Source: Thermanaerothrix solaris | GTDB lineage: Bacteria > Chloroflexota > Anaerolineae > Anaerolineales > Anaerolineaceae | Direction: 5' to 3' | NCBI RefSeq assembly: GCF_032334255.1 | Contig: NZ_JAUHMF010000010.1 | Coordinates: 1-64,000, forward strand | DNA: 64,000 nucleotides | Part shown: positions 31,615 through 39,886 of the stretch, in pieces | Layout: each line of letters opens with the position of its first letter | Numbering within the stretch: the first letter of the stretch is position 1 | The notes under the pieces: model-generated | Databases searched by the model: none | What the model was told of the DNA's origin: nothing | Seen by the model: the letters and a program-made list of their open reading frames with translations, nothing else | Translations under genes and position numbers: made by a program

Positions 31615-32000
31615 GGTGTGTTCTTCTCATCCGTGGACTGCACTCCGAAAACCGGGCGCATATCCCAGGTCAAGATTTGGATGTGTTGGCGTCCCTCAGG
31701 CAAGAGTCGGGCAATGTGGATCTCTTGCAAACGGGCGTTATGGGCCAGGCGCTGGAGAGCATAGACGATGGGTGAGCGGTTGCCCAGGCTTTCCAGGCGG
31801 TGGATGGCCAGTAAGGTCAGGATGCCGGTAAGAAGTCCGGGGATGGGACCAAGGAGATAAAGGATGGGCATGGCGATTCCCCCGGCCAAAACCAGATCGG
31901 TGCTGGTAAAGCCAAAGATGTAGCGCGGCTCAAAGTGCAGGAGATCGGGGGGGACGGGGTATTCCAGCAGATCATCGGTTTGGTCGGTCTTCTCGGGCAC
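31611..32000 (-). CDS. VirB3/PrgI-like protein (set 1)
   Basis: GTG start with AGGAGG six bases upstream. 129 aa; short N-terminus with PRYIFGFTSTDLVLAGG, two close TM helices (LAGGIAMPILYLLGPIPGLLTGILTLLAI) and a cytoplasmic tail. Size and position before VirB4 fit the PrgI/VirB3 group. Confidence 0.7.
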   Translation of the reverse strand: MPEKTDQTDDLLEYPVPPDLLHFEPRYIFGFTSTDLVLAGGIAMPILYLLGPIPGLLTGILTLLAIHRLESLGNRSPIVYALQRLAHNARLQEIHIARLLPEGRQHIQILTWDMRPVFGVQSTDEKNTP

Positions 32001-32010
32001 GTTGAGCCTC

Positions 32011-32199
32011 CTAGCGCACGACGGCGATAATGATGCCGGCAATGACGATCAGGACCAGGCCGAAGATAACGTTTCCGATATGCGAGCGGTACTGAGCAGC
32101 CTGATCGGGCCAGAGGGCCGCTCCGGCCAGCATAACGCCGATGATGCCGAAACTGATGGCAGCCAAGCCGAGGGCGATGCTGAGGAACTGGTTGGTCAT
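32011..32199 (-). CDS. VirB2/TrbC-like two-TM subunit (set 1)
   Basis: 62 aa, AAAGGAGG upstream. Two TM helices (FLSIALGLAAISFGIIGVMLAG and GNVIFGLVLIVIAGIIIAVV) joined by a short polar loop, the profile of T4SS pilin-like subunits; no classic long signal peptide. Confidence 0.6.
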   Translation of the reverse strand: MTNQFLSIALGLAAISFGIIGVMLAGAALWPDQAAQYRSHIGNVIFGLVLIVIAGIIIAVVR

Positions 32200-32212
32200 T
32201 ATCACACCTCCT

Positions 32213-33307
32213 TTATTTGAGATAGTTACTTACCACCCAACCGTTGAGGCCGTCCACGCTGACGTAGACCCAGACGTAGTTATCGGCGCTTACGGCCTCC
32301 TGTCCGGGGACGATTACAACCGTCGTATTAGGCTCAAGGGTGCGCAGGACCTGCGCCGAAAGCGAGGGCTTATCCCGCAGGCGCACACTGCGCTGGGTGA
32401 CGGCGGTTTTCGGGGGAATGGGGGTAGGCAGAGCGGCCTGGGTTGCTGCCAGGATTAAATCGCTCTGTTCGGCGATCAGGACGTACCGCCATACCGGGTC
32501 GTCGCTGACCAGGATGATGGCCAGGGAAGGTACGTTGGAGCGCATCACCTCGATCTGGTCGACGGAGACCTTACCGACAAAGGTAACCACAAACGAAACC
32601 AGGTTGCCGTTCTGGTAGCGCAGGGTGACGGGTTGTCCGGTGGTCACGCTGTTGGGACTGAGCATGGTTTGGGGGACGGCGATAACGCGGCGAACCCTGG
32701 ATCCCACCAGCCACTCAGCGCCTTTAGGTTTCCAGTCGGTCATGCGGGTACCGAATCCGGTGTCATCGTCCAGGGAACGGGGTTGGAGCAAGATGCGCAA
32801 ATCGCCGATTTCCAGGGAAACCGGCACGTCGGCCATATCCTGGACGGAATTGGGGGCAATCATGGAGCGCTGATCGATGATGGTGGCCTCGCCGGATGGG
32901 GTAACTTGAAGGACAAGTGGTGCCGTATCGGTGGGTGTTGATGGAGAAGAGGGTTTTGAGAATCCGGAGAAGATCAGCCACAGGCCGAAGAGGGAGGGGA
33001 GCAGTCCAATCACGGCCAGGAGCAGGAATTTGGTTGACGTAGGGAGTTCGCTTACACGGCTGCGCCAATCGCCCTGGGGTTTGAGGGTTCGGCGTCCGGA
33101 GACGACGACATCCTCCCCGCGCAAGACGGCCTGGACGGCCGGGTCCTGGGGATCGAGACGGGCCACGTGTTGGGTATCGATAGGGACGATGCCCTGACGG
33201 GCCTCTTCGATCAGGGTATCGATGACGGCCAATTGCTGTTCGGGCGTCACGGCCCCGGCGGCTTGATAACGGCGTTGGAGATAGGCGCGGAAGATATCGC
33301 TTCTCAT
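32213..33307 (-). CDS. Membrane protein with C-terminal SH3 domain (set 1)
   Basis: 364 aa. Cytoplasmic N-terminus (~90 aa, helical), one TM (residues ~93-115), a large outer domain, and a C-terminal bacterial SH3 domain (VRLRDKPSLSAQVLRTLEPNTTVVIV ... GLNGWVVSNYL) that probably binds peptidoglycan. Topology matches VirB8/TraM-like bitopic T4SS components of monoderms, though sequence similarity is not evident. Confidence 0.7.
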   Translation of the reverse strand: MRSDIFRAYLQRRYQAAGAVTPEQQLAVIDTLIEEARQGIVPIDTQHVARLDPQDPAVQAVLRGEDVVVSGRRTLKPQGDWRSRVSELPTSTKFLLLAVIGLLPSLFGLWLIFSGFSKPSSPSTPTDTAPLVLQVTPSGEATIIDQRSMIAPNSVQDMADVPVSLEIGDLRILLQPRSLDDDTGFGTRMTDWKPKGAEWLVGSRVRRVIAVPQTMLSPNSVTTGQPVTLRYQNGNLVSFVVTFVGKVSVDQIEVMRSNVPSLAIILVSDDPVWRYVLIAEQSDLILAATQAALPTPIPPKTAVTQRSVRLRDKPSLSAQVLRTLEPNTTVVIVPGQEAVSADNYVWVYVSVDGLNGWVVSNYLK

Positions 33308-33319
33308 CGTTGAATATTC

Positions 33320-34834
33320 CTAGTTAACTTTTGATCTTCGAGCCTGGCTTTCAAAAGCATTGCCTCGGGGTGGAGATTCGTCGGGGTGAGGTTGTGAGGG
33401 GTGAGGTTGTGAGGGTGGAGGGGGAGGCGAAAAATGCCGGGACACCCGCGCCGCGAACGCCTTACCGGAGCGGTAAATTCGTCCTGGAGCCTGCAGAGCG
33501 GTATCGATACCGCTTCCGGGTAGAATTGGCTGACGCACCGATGGGAGGATGTTGGGAGCAGGGCGTCCCAGGAGTTCGGCGGGCATGAGGATCTGGGATG
33601 TGTCGCGCAAAAACGTCTCATGCAGGCCGGTAATGGACTTGATGGCCCCGGAGGCAACGAGTTGCAAGACGAAGAAAGCGGTCAAGGACATGACCAGGGC
33701 AGGGATGATGCGGAGCGGGGAGAGATCCCCCCCTACCCCACCGACAGGGGCGACCCAAGACACGGCACCCAGAACCCGCATGACACCGCCGGTCAGGATA
33801 CCCAGGATGATCGACATGAGGTAGATGTTGACGATGCGGAGGATGAGATTGCGTCCGGGGGTAAAGAACCCGGCGGGAAGTGCGGCGAAGAACAGAACGA
33901 TGGCAGCGATAGCGCTGAGGTTGACGATGAAGACCACCAAACCGCAGGTAAAAACGATCAGGAAGCCGACCAAGCCGAGGAGGGCGTAAAAGAGGGACGA
34001 GAAAGCCAGGTTGACCCGACGGGTGAGGCTCTCGTCGGTTTCGAGGTTCAGGTTGATCACGTTGACGTTGCCGATCATGGGGCCGGCGCCGAGGATAACC
34101 GTGATCTGGTAGGTATCGGGCTGAGGGAAGAACACGGCGCGGTAAACCTGGGGCAAGTTGCCGTCGATGGTATTGACCTCATCGGGGCGTGCCATGAAAG
34201 GGTTGAGGAAGGGGGATTCAAACGCCAGGCCCTGTTCGGGATCTCCGAACACCAAGCGCATGATCGAAACCCGCAGGGCATCGAACTCCTGAACGAGATC
34301 GTAACCCAGAAAGGTGCGCACGAAGAAGAAGGCGATTAAGAAGCCCCAGAGGAAGACCTCGGCGCGCTTCCCGACCACGCGGTGGGCCAGGTTTCCGAAA
34401 GGCAGGATAAGGAGAATACCGACAACGAAGAGCATGATGAACATCAGTCCGTTCTGGGCGTCGAAGAGCAGGCGGTCCAGGGCAGGTGGTACGACCTGCT
34501 GGATGGCCGCAAGGATATTGCGGCGCAGGGTTTCCTCCCACTCTCCCTGGACGACGAAGCGGCTGATGTGGACGACCAGGCGTCCGGCCTGCCAGATCAG
34601 CCAGGAGATTCCGTTGGTCAGGCCGATCAATCCCTGGGCGGTGGTTCGCTTGGCAAGCAGGGTTGTGTATTCGGAGAACGGGACGCAGCGGTCCTCGTTG
34701 TAGGTACTGCGGGCGCAGTAGTTGACCTGTGAGAGCTCGTCCGGGGGCAAAGACTGGGCCCAGGAGTGGTTAACGATCAAGGTCAGCAAGAGGGAAGTAA
34801 GCAGGATGGCGAAGAGAGACCGCCGTTGGAGCAT
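33320..34834 (-). CDS. TrbL/VirB6-like polytopic channel protein (set 1)
   Basis: 504 aa. Cleavable signal peptide (LFAILLTSLLLTLIVNHSWAQS), an outer Cys-containing segment, about seven to eight TM helices, and a Pro-rich cytoplasmic tail (PPPPPSQPHPSQPHP). The layout is that of TrbL/VirB6 inner-membrane channel proteins. It lies between SH3 and Ig-like genes in the operon. Confidence 0.75.
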   Translation of the reverse strand: MLQRRSLFAILLTSLLLTLIVNHSWAQSLPPDELSQVNYCARSTYNEDRCVPFSEYTTLLAKRTTAQGLIGLTNGISWLIWQAGRLVVHISRFVVQGEWEETLRRNILAAIQQVVPPALDRLLFDAQNGLMFIMLFVVGILLILPFGNLAHRVVGKRAEVFLWGFLIAFFFVRTFLGYDLVQEFDALRVSIMRLVFGDPEQGLAFESPFLNPFMARPDEVNTIDGNLPQVYRAVFFPQPDTYQITVILGAGPMIGNVNVINLNLETDESLTRRVNLAFSSLFYALLGLVGFLIVFTCGLVVFIVNLSAIAAIVLFFAALPAGFFTPGRNLILRIVNIYLMSIILGILTGGVMRVLGAVSWVAPVGGVGGDLSPLRIIPALVMSLTAFFVLQLVASGAIKSITGLHETFLRDTSQILMPAELLGRPAPNILPSVRQPILPGSGIDTALQAPGRIYRSGKAFAARVSRHFSPPPPPSQPHPSQPHPDESPPRGNAFESQARRSKVN

Positions 34835-34837
34835 AGA

Positions 34838-35245
34838 TCACCTCTTTTGGCCGGCGATAACGGCGAGGAGGGCCAGCACCAGGAGCAGCCCCCACAGCCA
34901 CGAACGGTTGTTTGCCTCTGCCACCCGGTTGGGCTGGTCATAAGGTCGGCTCTCGGTGTCGGGAGCGAGGGTGTCCAGGCGCAGGGTCAGCGTCATGTTC
35001 TCACCGCTCCAGATCACATCGCGTTGGCCATAGGCAGAGACAGTAAGGGTTCCCCGAACGATGGGCTGTGTGGCGGGAACATCGAAGCGGCAGAGGCCGT
35101 TGGGGTTGGTACGGCAGACGAGATCGGTCGATCCGTCCTCGGTTTGGAAGCGCAGGGGCAGGTTGGCGACCGGATTTCCAGTGGCATCCAGGATAATAAC
35201 GGTCAGCACGGTGCTGATAGCGGCCAATAGGTTTAAAAACCTCAT
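34838..35245 (-). CDS. Secreted/anchored Ig-like (Big_1 type) protein, 135 aa
   Basis: ATG overlaps the M23 stop (ATGA), with GGAGG ahead. Signal peptide, an Ig-like domain starting VTVIILDATGNPVANLPLRFQT, a polar linker and a C-terminal TM (WLWGLLLVLALLAVIAG). Exposed on the cell surface and probably part of the conjugation machine. Confidence 0.6.
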   Translation of the reverse strand: MRFLNLLAAISTVLTVIILDATGNPVANLPLRFQTEDGSTDLVCRTNPNGLCRFDVPATQPIVRGTLTVSAYGQRDVIWSGENMTLTLRLDTLAPDTESRPYDQPNRVAEANNRSWLWGLLLVLALLAVIAGQKR

Positions 35246-36102
35246 CGTCCCTCCTGGATACCCTGATTCCAATCGTAGTTGTCACATCCAAGAGTAGGTC
35301 CTGGATCGATAGCGCCGTGGGGCCCGTTGATCTGGTAGTGCAGGTGAGAACCGGTGGAGTTGCCGGTGTTATCGACATGTCCGATCACCTGGCCCTTACG
35401 GACGATCTGTCCCTGGGAGACCGTAGCATCCATGAGGTGCATGTAGGTTGCCTTCCAGGGCAGGGGTTCGCCGCAGTAGTCATCGATCTGGCCGTTGCCG
35501 TTGAGGTCGGCCTGGACCTCGGACTCGCACACATGGAGGCAGGACTGCAGGAGGCGGTCGCCGTCGAGGTCGATGCCGACGGCTGTTTCACAGATCGGGG
35601 CCAGGGCCTGGAGTTGGACGAAGTTGCCCATGCCGTAGTTGTAGCCCGGCGGGTCAGAAGATACGGCCTGGACGACGCGGGAAAACGCGGTTGCCAGGAC
35701 CGGTGCTCCTTCGATCAGGTTGGCCTTTCCGTTAGGGAGGATTTTTTTAGCAAAGTCCATGCCCCAGTGGGTGAAGCCGTTCATCTCGCGGGTATAGTTA
35801 GGGCTGCAGAAATAGGCAGAGATGATACTCCAATCACAGGGATAAAAGTCGAGCGGCCAACCCTGGAAGGGGTTATCGGGGAAATACTGATTGATGTTGT
35901 TACAGGATCCGCCGGATGGCGGTGAACCGGCGTTGGTATAACCCGCCAGTGGGGTACCCAAAACGGGGACATAGGACACGCCGGAGACGGTCGCGGAGGT
36001 CATACCGAAGACCGAGGCAAAGCAGAGGAGGATGGGCAAAGCGATCAGGGCAAGGGCAATCATCAGGATTCGGCGGCGCTTACGGCGGTTGAGTAAGAAC
36101 AT
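35242..36102 (-). CDS. M23 peptidase with EF-hand-like insert (set 1)
   Basis: 286 aa. N-terminal TM/signal anchor, M23 lysostaphin-type domain with zinc ligands in HWGMDFA and in GSHLHYQI. Between these an insert has two Ca-binding-type loops: DLDGDRLLQS and DLNGNGQIDDY. VirB1-like wall hydrolases open peptidoglycan for T4SS; calcium control of this one is inferred from the loops. Confidence 0.85.
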   Translation of the reverse strand: MFLLNRRKRRRILMIALALIALPILLCFASVFGMTSATVSGVSYVPVLGTPLAGYTNAGSPPSGGSCNNINQYFPDNPFQGWPLDFYPCDWSIISAYFCSPNYTREMNGFTHWGMDFAKKILPNGKANLIEGAPVLATAFSRVVQAVSSDPPGYNYGMGNFVQLQALAPICETAVGIDLDGDRLLQSCLHVCESEVQADLNGNGQIDDYCGEPLPWKATYMHLMDATVSQGQIVRKGQVIGHVDNTGNSTGSHLHYQINGPHGAIDPGPTLGCDNYDWNQGIQEGR

Positions 36103-36105
36103 GGG

Positions 36106-36699
36106 TCACGGTAAACGCACGGGGAGGACAGGAGGATTGATGCGGATCTCAAGGGTATTGCTGTTCCCCGCATTGGTGATTCCGGGCTGATAGATGCGTG
36201 TGATTTGGAAGTAAGGGAGGTCGACGTAGAAGACCTTGCCCTCGGGCAGGCAGAACTCGGCCTTGCCGTCCCGGGCGTAGGCGGTACCGAGGCGCGAGAA
36301 GGTACTGTCGGTTAGAATGATCTGAACGCCGCTGATGGCCTCGCCCGGCGATGGCATTTCATCCCGGTTGTCGTCGCTGTAGACAATGACGACCAGAGAG
36401 GACTTGCAGTCCGGATGTAACCCGCCGATGCCGGTGGAGGCAGGAAGCGCGGTAAGCGGGGTGGGAAGAAGGGCAGGAAGAGGAGATGGGGTAAGGGTTG
36501 GCAACAGGGTTGGTATGGAGGTTGCCGATGGGGAAGGTAAAAGTGCCGCCATGTCACGGGTTGGGGTCGTTGTAGGCGGGGGTAGCGGTTTAGCCTCAGG
36601 GGGTCCGAGCCTGAAGGCGACGAAGAGGTAAACGGCCACGAGCACCAAACCGGTGCCGAAAACGGCCGCGGTTCGCTGGGCGTTACCGGCGCGGTCCAC
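36106..36699 (-). CDS. Membrane-anchored Cna-B/SdrD-like protein, 197 aa
   Basis: N-terminal TM (VFGTGLVLVAVYLFVAF), Thr/Pro/Leu-rich stalk (PTLLPTLTPSPLPALLPTPL) and a beta domain with VIVYSDDNRDEMPSPGEAISGVQIILTD ... GKAEFCLPEGK, the look of an SdrD B-type repeat (DxNxDGxxxxGE-like loop). Surface part of the set 1 operon. Confidence 0.65.
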   Translation of the reverse strand: MDRAGNAQRTAAVFGTGLVLVAVYLFVAFRLGPPEAKPLPPPTTTPTRDMAALLPSPSATSIPTLLPTLTPSPLPALLPTPLTALPASTGIGGLHPDCKSSLVVIVYSDDNRDEMPSPGEAISGVQIILTDSTFSRLGTAYARDGKAEFCLPEGKVFYVDLPYFQITRIYQPGITNAGNSNTLEIRINPPVLPVRLP

Positions 36700-36895
36700 G
36701 CGATCCTCCGAGCAGTTTGGAAAGAATGGCGACCAGCAGGAGCAAGGCGATGATCAAGCGGTATTGATAGAGAAAGATCAGCGCTCCCGGCGCAAACGTA
36801 GCGAGGAGCAGTCCGATCAACACCAGGATCGCAATACCGACGAAGGTATTGACGAGCAGGCCTACAGCCCTGAAGACAAAGTGCTTCTCCTGCAT
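36683..36895 (-). CDS. 70-aa membrane protein
   Basis: Two TM helices (LLVNTFVGIAILVLIGLLLATF; RLIIALLLLVAILSKLL) and a basic C-terminus. Overlaps the following gene by 17 bases. Possibly T4SS-related; no family. Confidence 0.55.
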   Translation of the reverse strand: MQEKHFVFRAVGLLVNTFVGIAILVLIGLLLATFAPGALIFLYQYRLIIALLLLVAILSKLLGGSRGPRR

Positions 36896-36940
36896 TGATT
36901 ATCATTATAAGGATTTCGGCGGGCAATTTCTCAAATGGTG

Positions 36941-37111
36941 TCAGATCGTTGCCAGGAGGATCAAGAGGATGGCAGTGGCGGTCATAGCCATGGCCACCGA
37001 GAACGGCTCAAGCAAGGGGGCTAACGTGTGTTCGTCCCTCGGCAACCGCAGTGAAATCCCCCACAAGACCAGAAAAAAGACGAAAAAGATGGCAAGGGTG
37101 GTTCTGGTCAT
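36941..37111 (-). CDS. 56-aa membrane peptide
   Basis: MTRTTLAIFFVFFLVLWGISL, a charged loop and a second TM (AMAMTATAILLILLATI). Weak binding site (AGGA). It is near the 5' end of the set 1 gene run. Function unknown. Confidence 0.5.
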   Translation of the reverse strand: MTRTTLAIFFVFFLVLWGISLRLPRDEHTLAPLLEPFSVAMAMTATAILLILLATI

Positions 37112-37149
37112 CTGGACATATCCTGAGAGGATTGAAGGGCAAAAGAAAT

Positions 37150-37169
37150 CCGTCGGCAAGAGCCGACGG
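37150..37169 (-). terminator. Intrinsic terminator
   Basis: CCGTCGGC-TCTT-GCCGACGG followed on the minus strand by ATTTCTTTT. It closes the 37174-37686 gene, implying a separate promoter for the T4SS set 1 genes or read-through. Confidence 0.75.
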
Positions 37170-37173
37170 GGGA

Positions 37174-37686
37174 TCAGCGCAGGATGCGCGTTGGCGCTTC
37201 GGGTTCGATCTGTCGCGTCATGCGGGTAGCCCGGACGGGCAAACCGCGCAGGATCAGGGCACCGACCAAAAGAAGCCGGGTGCTGAACACCAGCACGGCG
37301 GCCACAATGGGCACGGTACGCTGAACAACCTCTTTGCCGACAACAGCAGCGCCCTGGATGGTGTGATTGACCACCAACAGCGACACCGACCACCAGGTAA
37401 GCACGGCATTCACGGCGGCGGCCAAGGCCCAGACGCCGAAAAGAAGCCACACGGCGGTCGTGTCAGCCTCATCTTCCGGGATAAAGAGGCGGGCGACACC
37501 GGCAAAGTCGATGGCGCACAAGGCCAGCGAGAGCAGTACCGCCCACACGGCCCCACTGCCCTGCCGACCCAAAATGTCCCGGAGGGCCTCAAGGGTCGTG
37601 CCGTAGTTGAACACCTCGAAACCGGCAATGCCGACAATGAACAGGGCCAGCGTCCAGACTTTGGGATCACGCAAATTCAGGCGCAT
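37174..37686 (-). CDS. 170-aa four-TM protein
   Basis: Four hydrophobic helices and an Arg-rich C-terminal tail (GLPVRATRMTRQIEPEAPTRILR). GGAGG six bases upstream. The palindrome ATGATAC-GTTG-GTATCAT lies 20 bases upstream, so expression is probably controlled by the same regulator as at 11610 and 16716. Function unknown. Confidence 0.55.
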   Translation of the reverse strand: MRLNLRDPKVWTLALFIVGIAGFEVFNYGTTLEALRDILGRQGSGAVWAVLLSLALCAIDFAGVARLFIPEDEADTTAVWLLFGVWALAAAVNAVLTWWSVSLLVVNHTIQGAAVVGKEVVQRTVPIVAAVLVFSTRLLLVGALILRGLPVRATRMTRQIEPEAPTRILR

Positions 37687-37706
37687 ACAACCTCCAAAAA
37701 AATAAC

Positions 37707-37724
37707 ATGATACGTTGGTATCAT
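37707..37724. promoter_or_regulatory. Palindrome ATGATAC-GTTG-GTATCAT
   Basis: Third full site of the ATGATAC operator-like family; upstream of the four-TM gene on the minus strand. Confidence 0.65.
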
Positions 37725-37789
37725 ATTATCATAACTGCAAAAATGATTTCAACCACTTTTTCATCTTCAAATATTTTTCTTGTTGCAAA

Positions 37790-37834
37790 TTTGTGTGCAA
37801 AAAGTTAAAATAAATTTATCTTTTTGCACACAAA
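37790..37834. promoter_or_regulatory. AbiE operator, 15-bp inverted repeat
   Basis: TTTGTGTGCAAAAAG and CTTTTTGCACACAAA with a 15-base A/T-rich spacer, ending nine bases before the abiEi ATG. AbiEi antitoxins bind inverted repeats in their own promoters. Confidence 0.8.
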
Positions 37835-37842
37835 AAGAAAAA

Positions 37843-38406
37843 ATGATTGAAGAAATCCTCTACGACATCATTTACGATCAAAGCGGCTACTTTTCCGCCC
37901 GTCAAGCGCGAGACGCGGGGATCCCCTATCCCCTTCTCTCGCACTACGTCAAAAGCGGCAAGATCGAGCGCGTGCGTCATGGGGTTTACCGCCTGACCTA
38001 TTTCCCCGAGACGCCGTATGCCGATTTCTTCATTGCCTGGCTGTCAGCAGGAGACAAGGCGGTGATTTCGCACCAGAGCGCCCTGTTCCTCTACGGTCTC
38101 ACGGATCTGATGCCGGTCGAGATTGATCTCACGGTGCCGCGCACGGCCTCACGTCGTCTTGCGGGGGTTCGCCTGCACACGGCGCGCCTTGATCCAGAAG
38201 AGATCACCCGGCGAGAGGGACTGCCGGTGACCACCCTACCGCGCACGCTGATCGATCTGGTACGCTCCGGGACCCCTGTGGAATGGATCGAGCAGGCCGT
38301 ACGTCAGGCGCTGGAGCGAGGTCTGATCAGCCGGAACAGGCTGTATCAGATCGTTGAAGCGCGGGGTGGAAAAGCGGCCAGGGTTATTCTGCCTTTATTG
38401 GGGTAA
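37843..38406 (+). CDS. abiEi: AbiEi-family antitoxin / transcriptional regulator
   Basis: 187 aa. N-terminal winged helix (LYDIIYDQSGYFSARQARDAGIPYPLLSHYVKSGKIERVRHGVYRL) and the AbiEi C-terminal domain (HQSALFLYGLTDLMPVEIDLTVPRT ... LPRTLIDLVRSG). Binds the 15-bp repeat upstream and represses; partner of the next gene, two bases downstream. Confidence 0.9.
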   Translation: MIEEILYDIIYDQSGYFSARQARDAGIPYPLLSHYVKSGKIERVRHGVYRLTYFPETPYADFFIAWLSAGDKAVISHQSALFLYGLTDLMPVEIDLTVPRTASRRLAGVRLHTARLDPEEITRREGLPVTTLPRTLIDLVRSGTPVEWIEQAVRQALERGLISRNRLYQIVEARGGKAARVILPLLG

Positions 38407-38408
38407 GC

Positions 38409-39284
38409 GTGAAGTATAAGAGCGGTGATGATTTCCGTCGTGCGCTGGAAGAGCGCCTGCGCCGGATGAGCCTCGACTCGGGTACGCCAATCCTGCGTTT
38501 GCGCAAAGCCGTAGCGTTTGAGCGCTTCCTGGCCCGCCTGATCAAAGCGCAGCCCCAGGATTGGGTGCTGAAGGGTGGATTCATGATCCAGTTGCGCCTT
38601 GGTGGGCAGTCACGCGTGACCAAGGACATCGACCTGCTCTTCCGACAGGCGTTAGACACCGATGAGGTTCACCAGCAGCTGGTTGAAGCCGCCGCGTTGG
38701 ACCTGGGAGACTGGTTTGGATTCAACGTTGCTTACCCTTCCCAAAGCGGGACCCATCTTCGCTTTGAGGTGGAGTGTTTTTTAGGTGGCCGTCGTTTTGA
38801 GGTCTTTCCGTTGGACGTAGGCACGGGCGATCTCCTGGTGGGAGAGGTTGAGCATCTCTGTGCTCCGCCGCTTCTGGATTTTGCGGACATTGAACCGGTC
38901 TCGATCCCGTCCTATCCCGTTTCCCAACAGATTGCCGAGAAGGTTCATGCGCTCACCCGTCCCTATGCGACGGGCGGAAGCAGTCGGGTGAAAGATGCGG
39001 TGGACATCCTTCTTTTGGCGGGACAGAGCCATCTGCGGAGAGAAGACCTGTTTCAGGCGCTGGCGGTCACCTTTGAAGTGCGCCAAACTCACCCGCTTCC
39101 GGTTTGCTTTCCCGATTTGCCTAAAGACTGGCAACGCTCTTTGAGGGAGGAAGCCGAGAAAACGGGGCTCGGAGAGATCACCCTGGAAGAGGCCGATCAA
39201 CGGCTCAAGGCTTTTCTCGATCCCGTTTTTGGTCAGAGGCCTCAAGGGAACACGTGGGATCCACTTCGCTGGGAGTGGTGTTGA
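38409..39284 (+). CDS. abiEii: AbiEii nucleotidyltransferase toxin
   Basis: 291 aa. LKGGFMIQLRLGGQSRVTKDIDLLF is the AbiEii signature (KGG...RxTxDIDL). Further family parts: IAEKVHALTRPYATGGSSRVKDAVDILLL. AbiEii/MenT-type enzymes add nucleotides to tRNA acceptor ends and stop growth. Complete, so this is the only visibly intact two-gene AbiE module here. Confidence 0.93.
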   Translation: MKYKSGDDFRRALEERLRRMSLDSGTPILRLRKAVAFERFLARLIKAQPQDWVLKGGFMIQLRLGGQSRVTKDIDLLFRQALDTDEVHQQLVEAAALDLGDWFGFNVAYPSQSGTHLRFEVECFLGGRRFEVFPLDVGTGDLLVGEVEHLCAPPLLDFADIEPVSIPSYPVSQQIAEKVHALTRPYATGGSSRVKDAVDILLLAGQSHLRREDLFQALAVTFEVRQTHPLPVCFPDLPKDWQRSLREEAEKTGLGEITLEEADQRLKAFLDPVFGQRPQGNTWDPLRWEWC

Positions 39285-39286
39285 GG

Positions 39287-39613
39287 CTATTCCAGGTACG
39301 CCTGTGGCCAGGGCTTGTTGAGTTCCTGCTCGAACCAGGCGTTGAATTCCTGGTTGAAGCGTGCGGTAGCGGTAAATGCCGGGCCGGACACAATATCGTG
39401 GTGACTTGGAAATGAGATTACATGCTGCCAACCGCAGGCTTTAGCGAAGGGGAAAAGATAGCTGTTCTCCCCGGGCAAGGCGTATTCGCCATTCTTCTCG
39501 AAGACGTGCTGCTGATAGCCGGAGGTAACCAGGGACGGTGATGCCGTGATCCAGGGGGAGTAATCAAAGAGATAAGCCTGACGTTCCTCGTCCCAGCCAA
39601 TGAGGTTTTTCAT
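39287..39613 (-). CDS. 108-aa unknown (island gene)
   Basis: MKNLIGWDEERQAYLFDYSPWITASPSLVTSGYQQHVF..., aromatic-rich acidic soluble protein; GGAG seven bases ahead. First of the small-gene island by coordinate, transcribed leftward, converging with abiEii with a two-base gap. Confidence 0.5.
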   Translation of the reverse strand: MKNLIGWDEERQAYLFDYSPWITASPSLVTSGYQQHVFEKNGEYALPGENSYLFPFAKACGWQHVISFPSHHDIVSGPAFTATARFNQEFNAWFEQELNKPWPQAYLE

Positions 39614-39872
39614 AACGTGCTCCATGGTTCAAAAGGTAATCGATCAGCGGATCATACTCGCCGTACAATTCTGCTCGTCGAACAAGATCCGCGACAGAGT
39701 TATCCCAGAGGCCTGCATTCTCCAGACAATGCTGTACTTCCTCGATCCAGATGCTCCGTCCATAGCGTCTGCCCTTGCGGTAGGCATTTTGAGCCGCCAC
39801 GAAGGCGGCCTGAATGTAGTTGCCGTTTTCCAGGTATAGCAGGTATAGTTGGAAACGCTCAATGTGGTTCAT
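39564..39872 (-). CDS. 102-aa unknown (island gene)
   Basis: Helical acidic protein (MNHIERFQLYLLYLENGNYIQAAFVAAQNAYRKGRR...). The IQAAFVAAQNAY segment looks TPR-like. Overlaps the neighbour by 50 bases. Confidence 0.5.
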   Translation of the reverse strand: MNHIERFQLYLLYLENGNYIQAAFVAAQNAYRKGRRYGRSIWIEEVQHCLENAGLWDNSVADLVRRAELYGEYDPLIDYLLNHGARYEKPHWLGRGTSGLSL

Positions 39873-39886
39873 CTGTTCGGCGCAGT

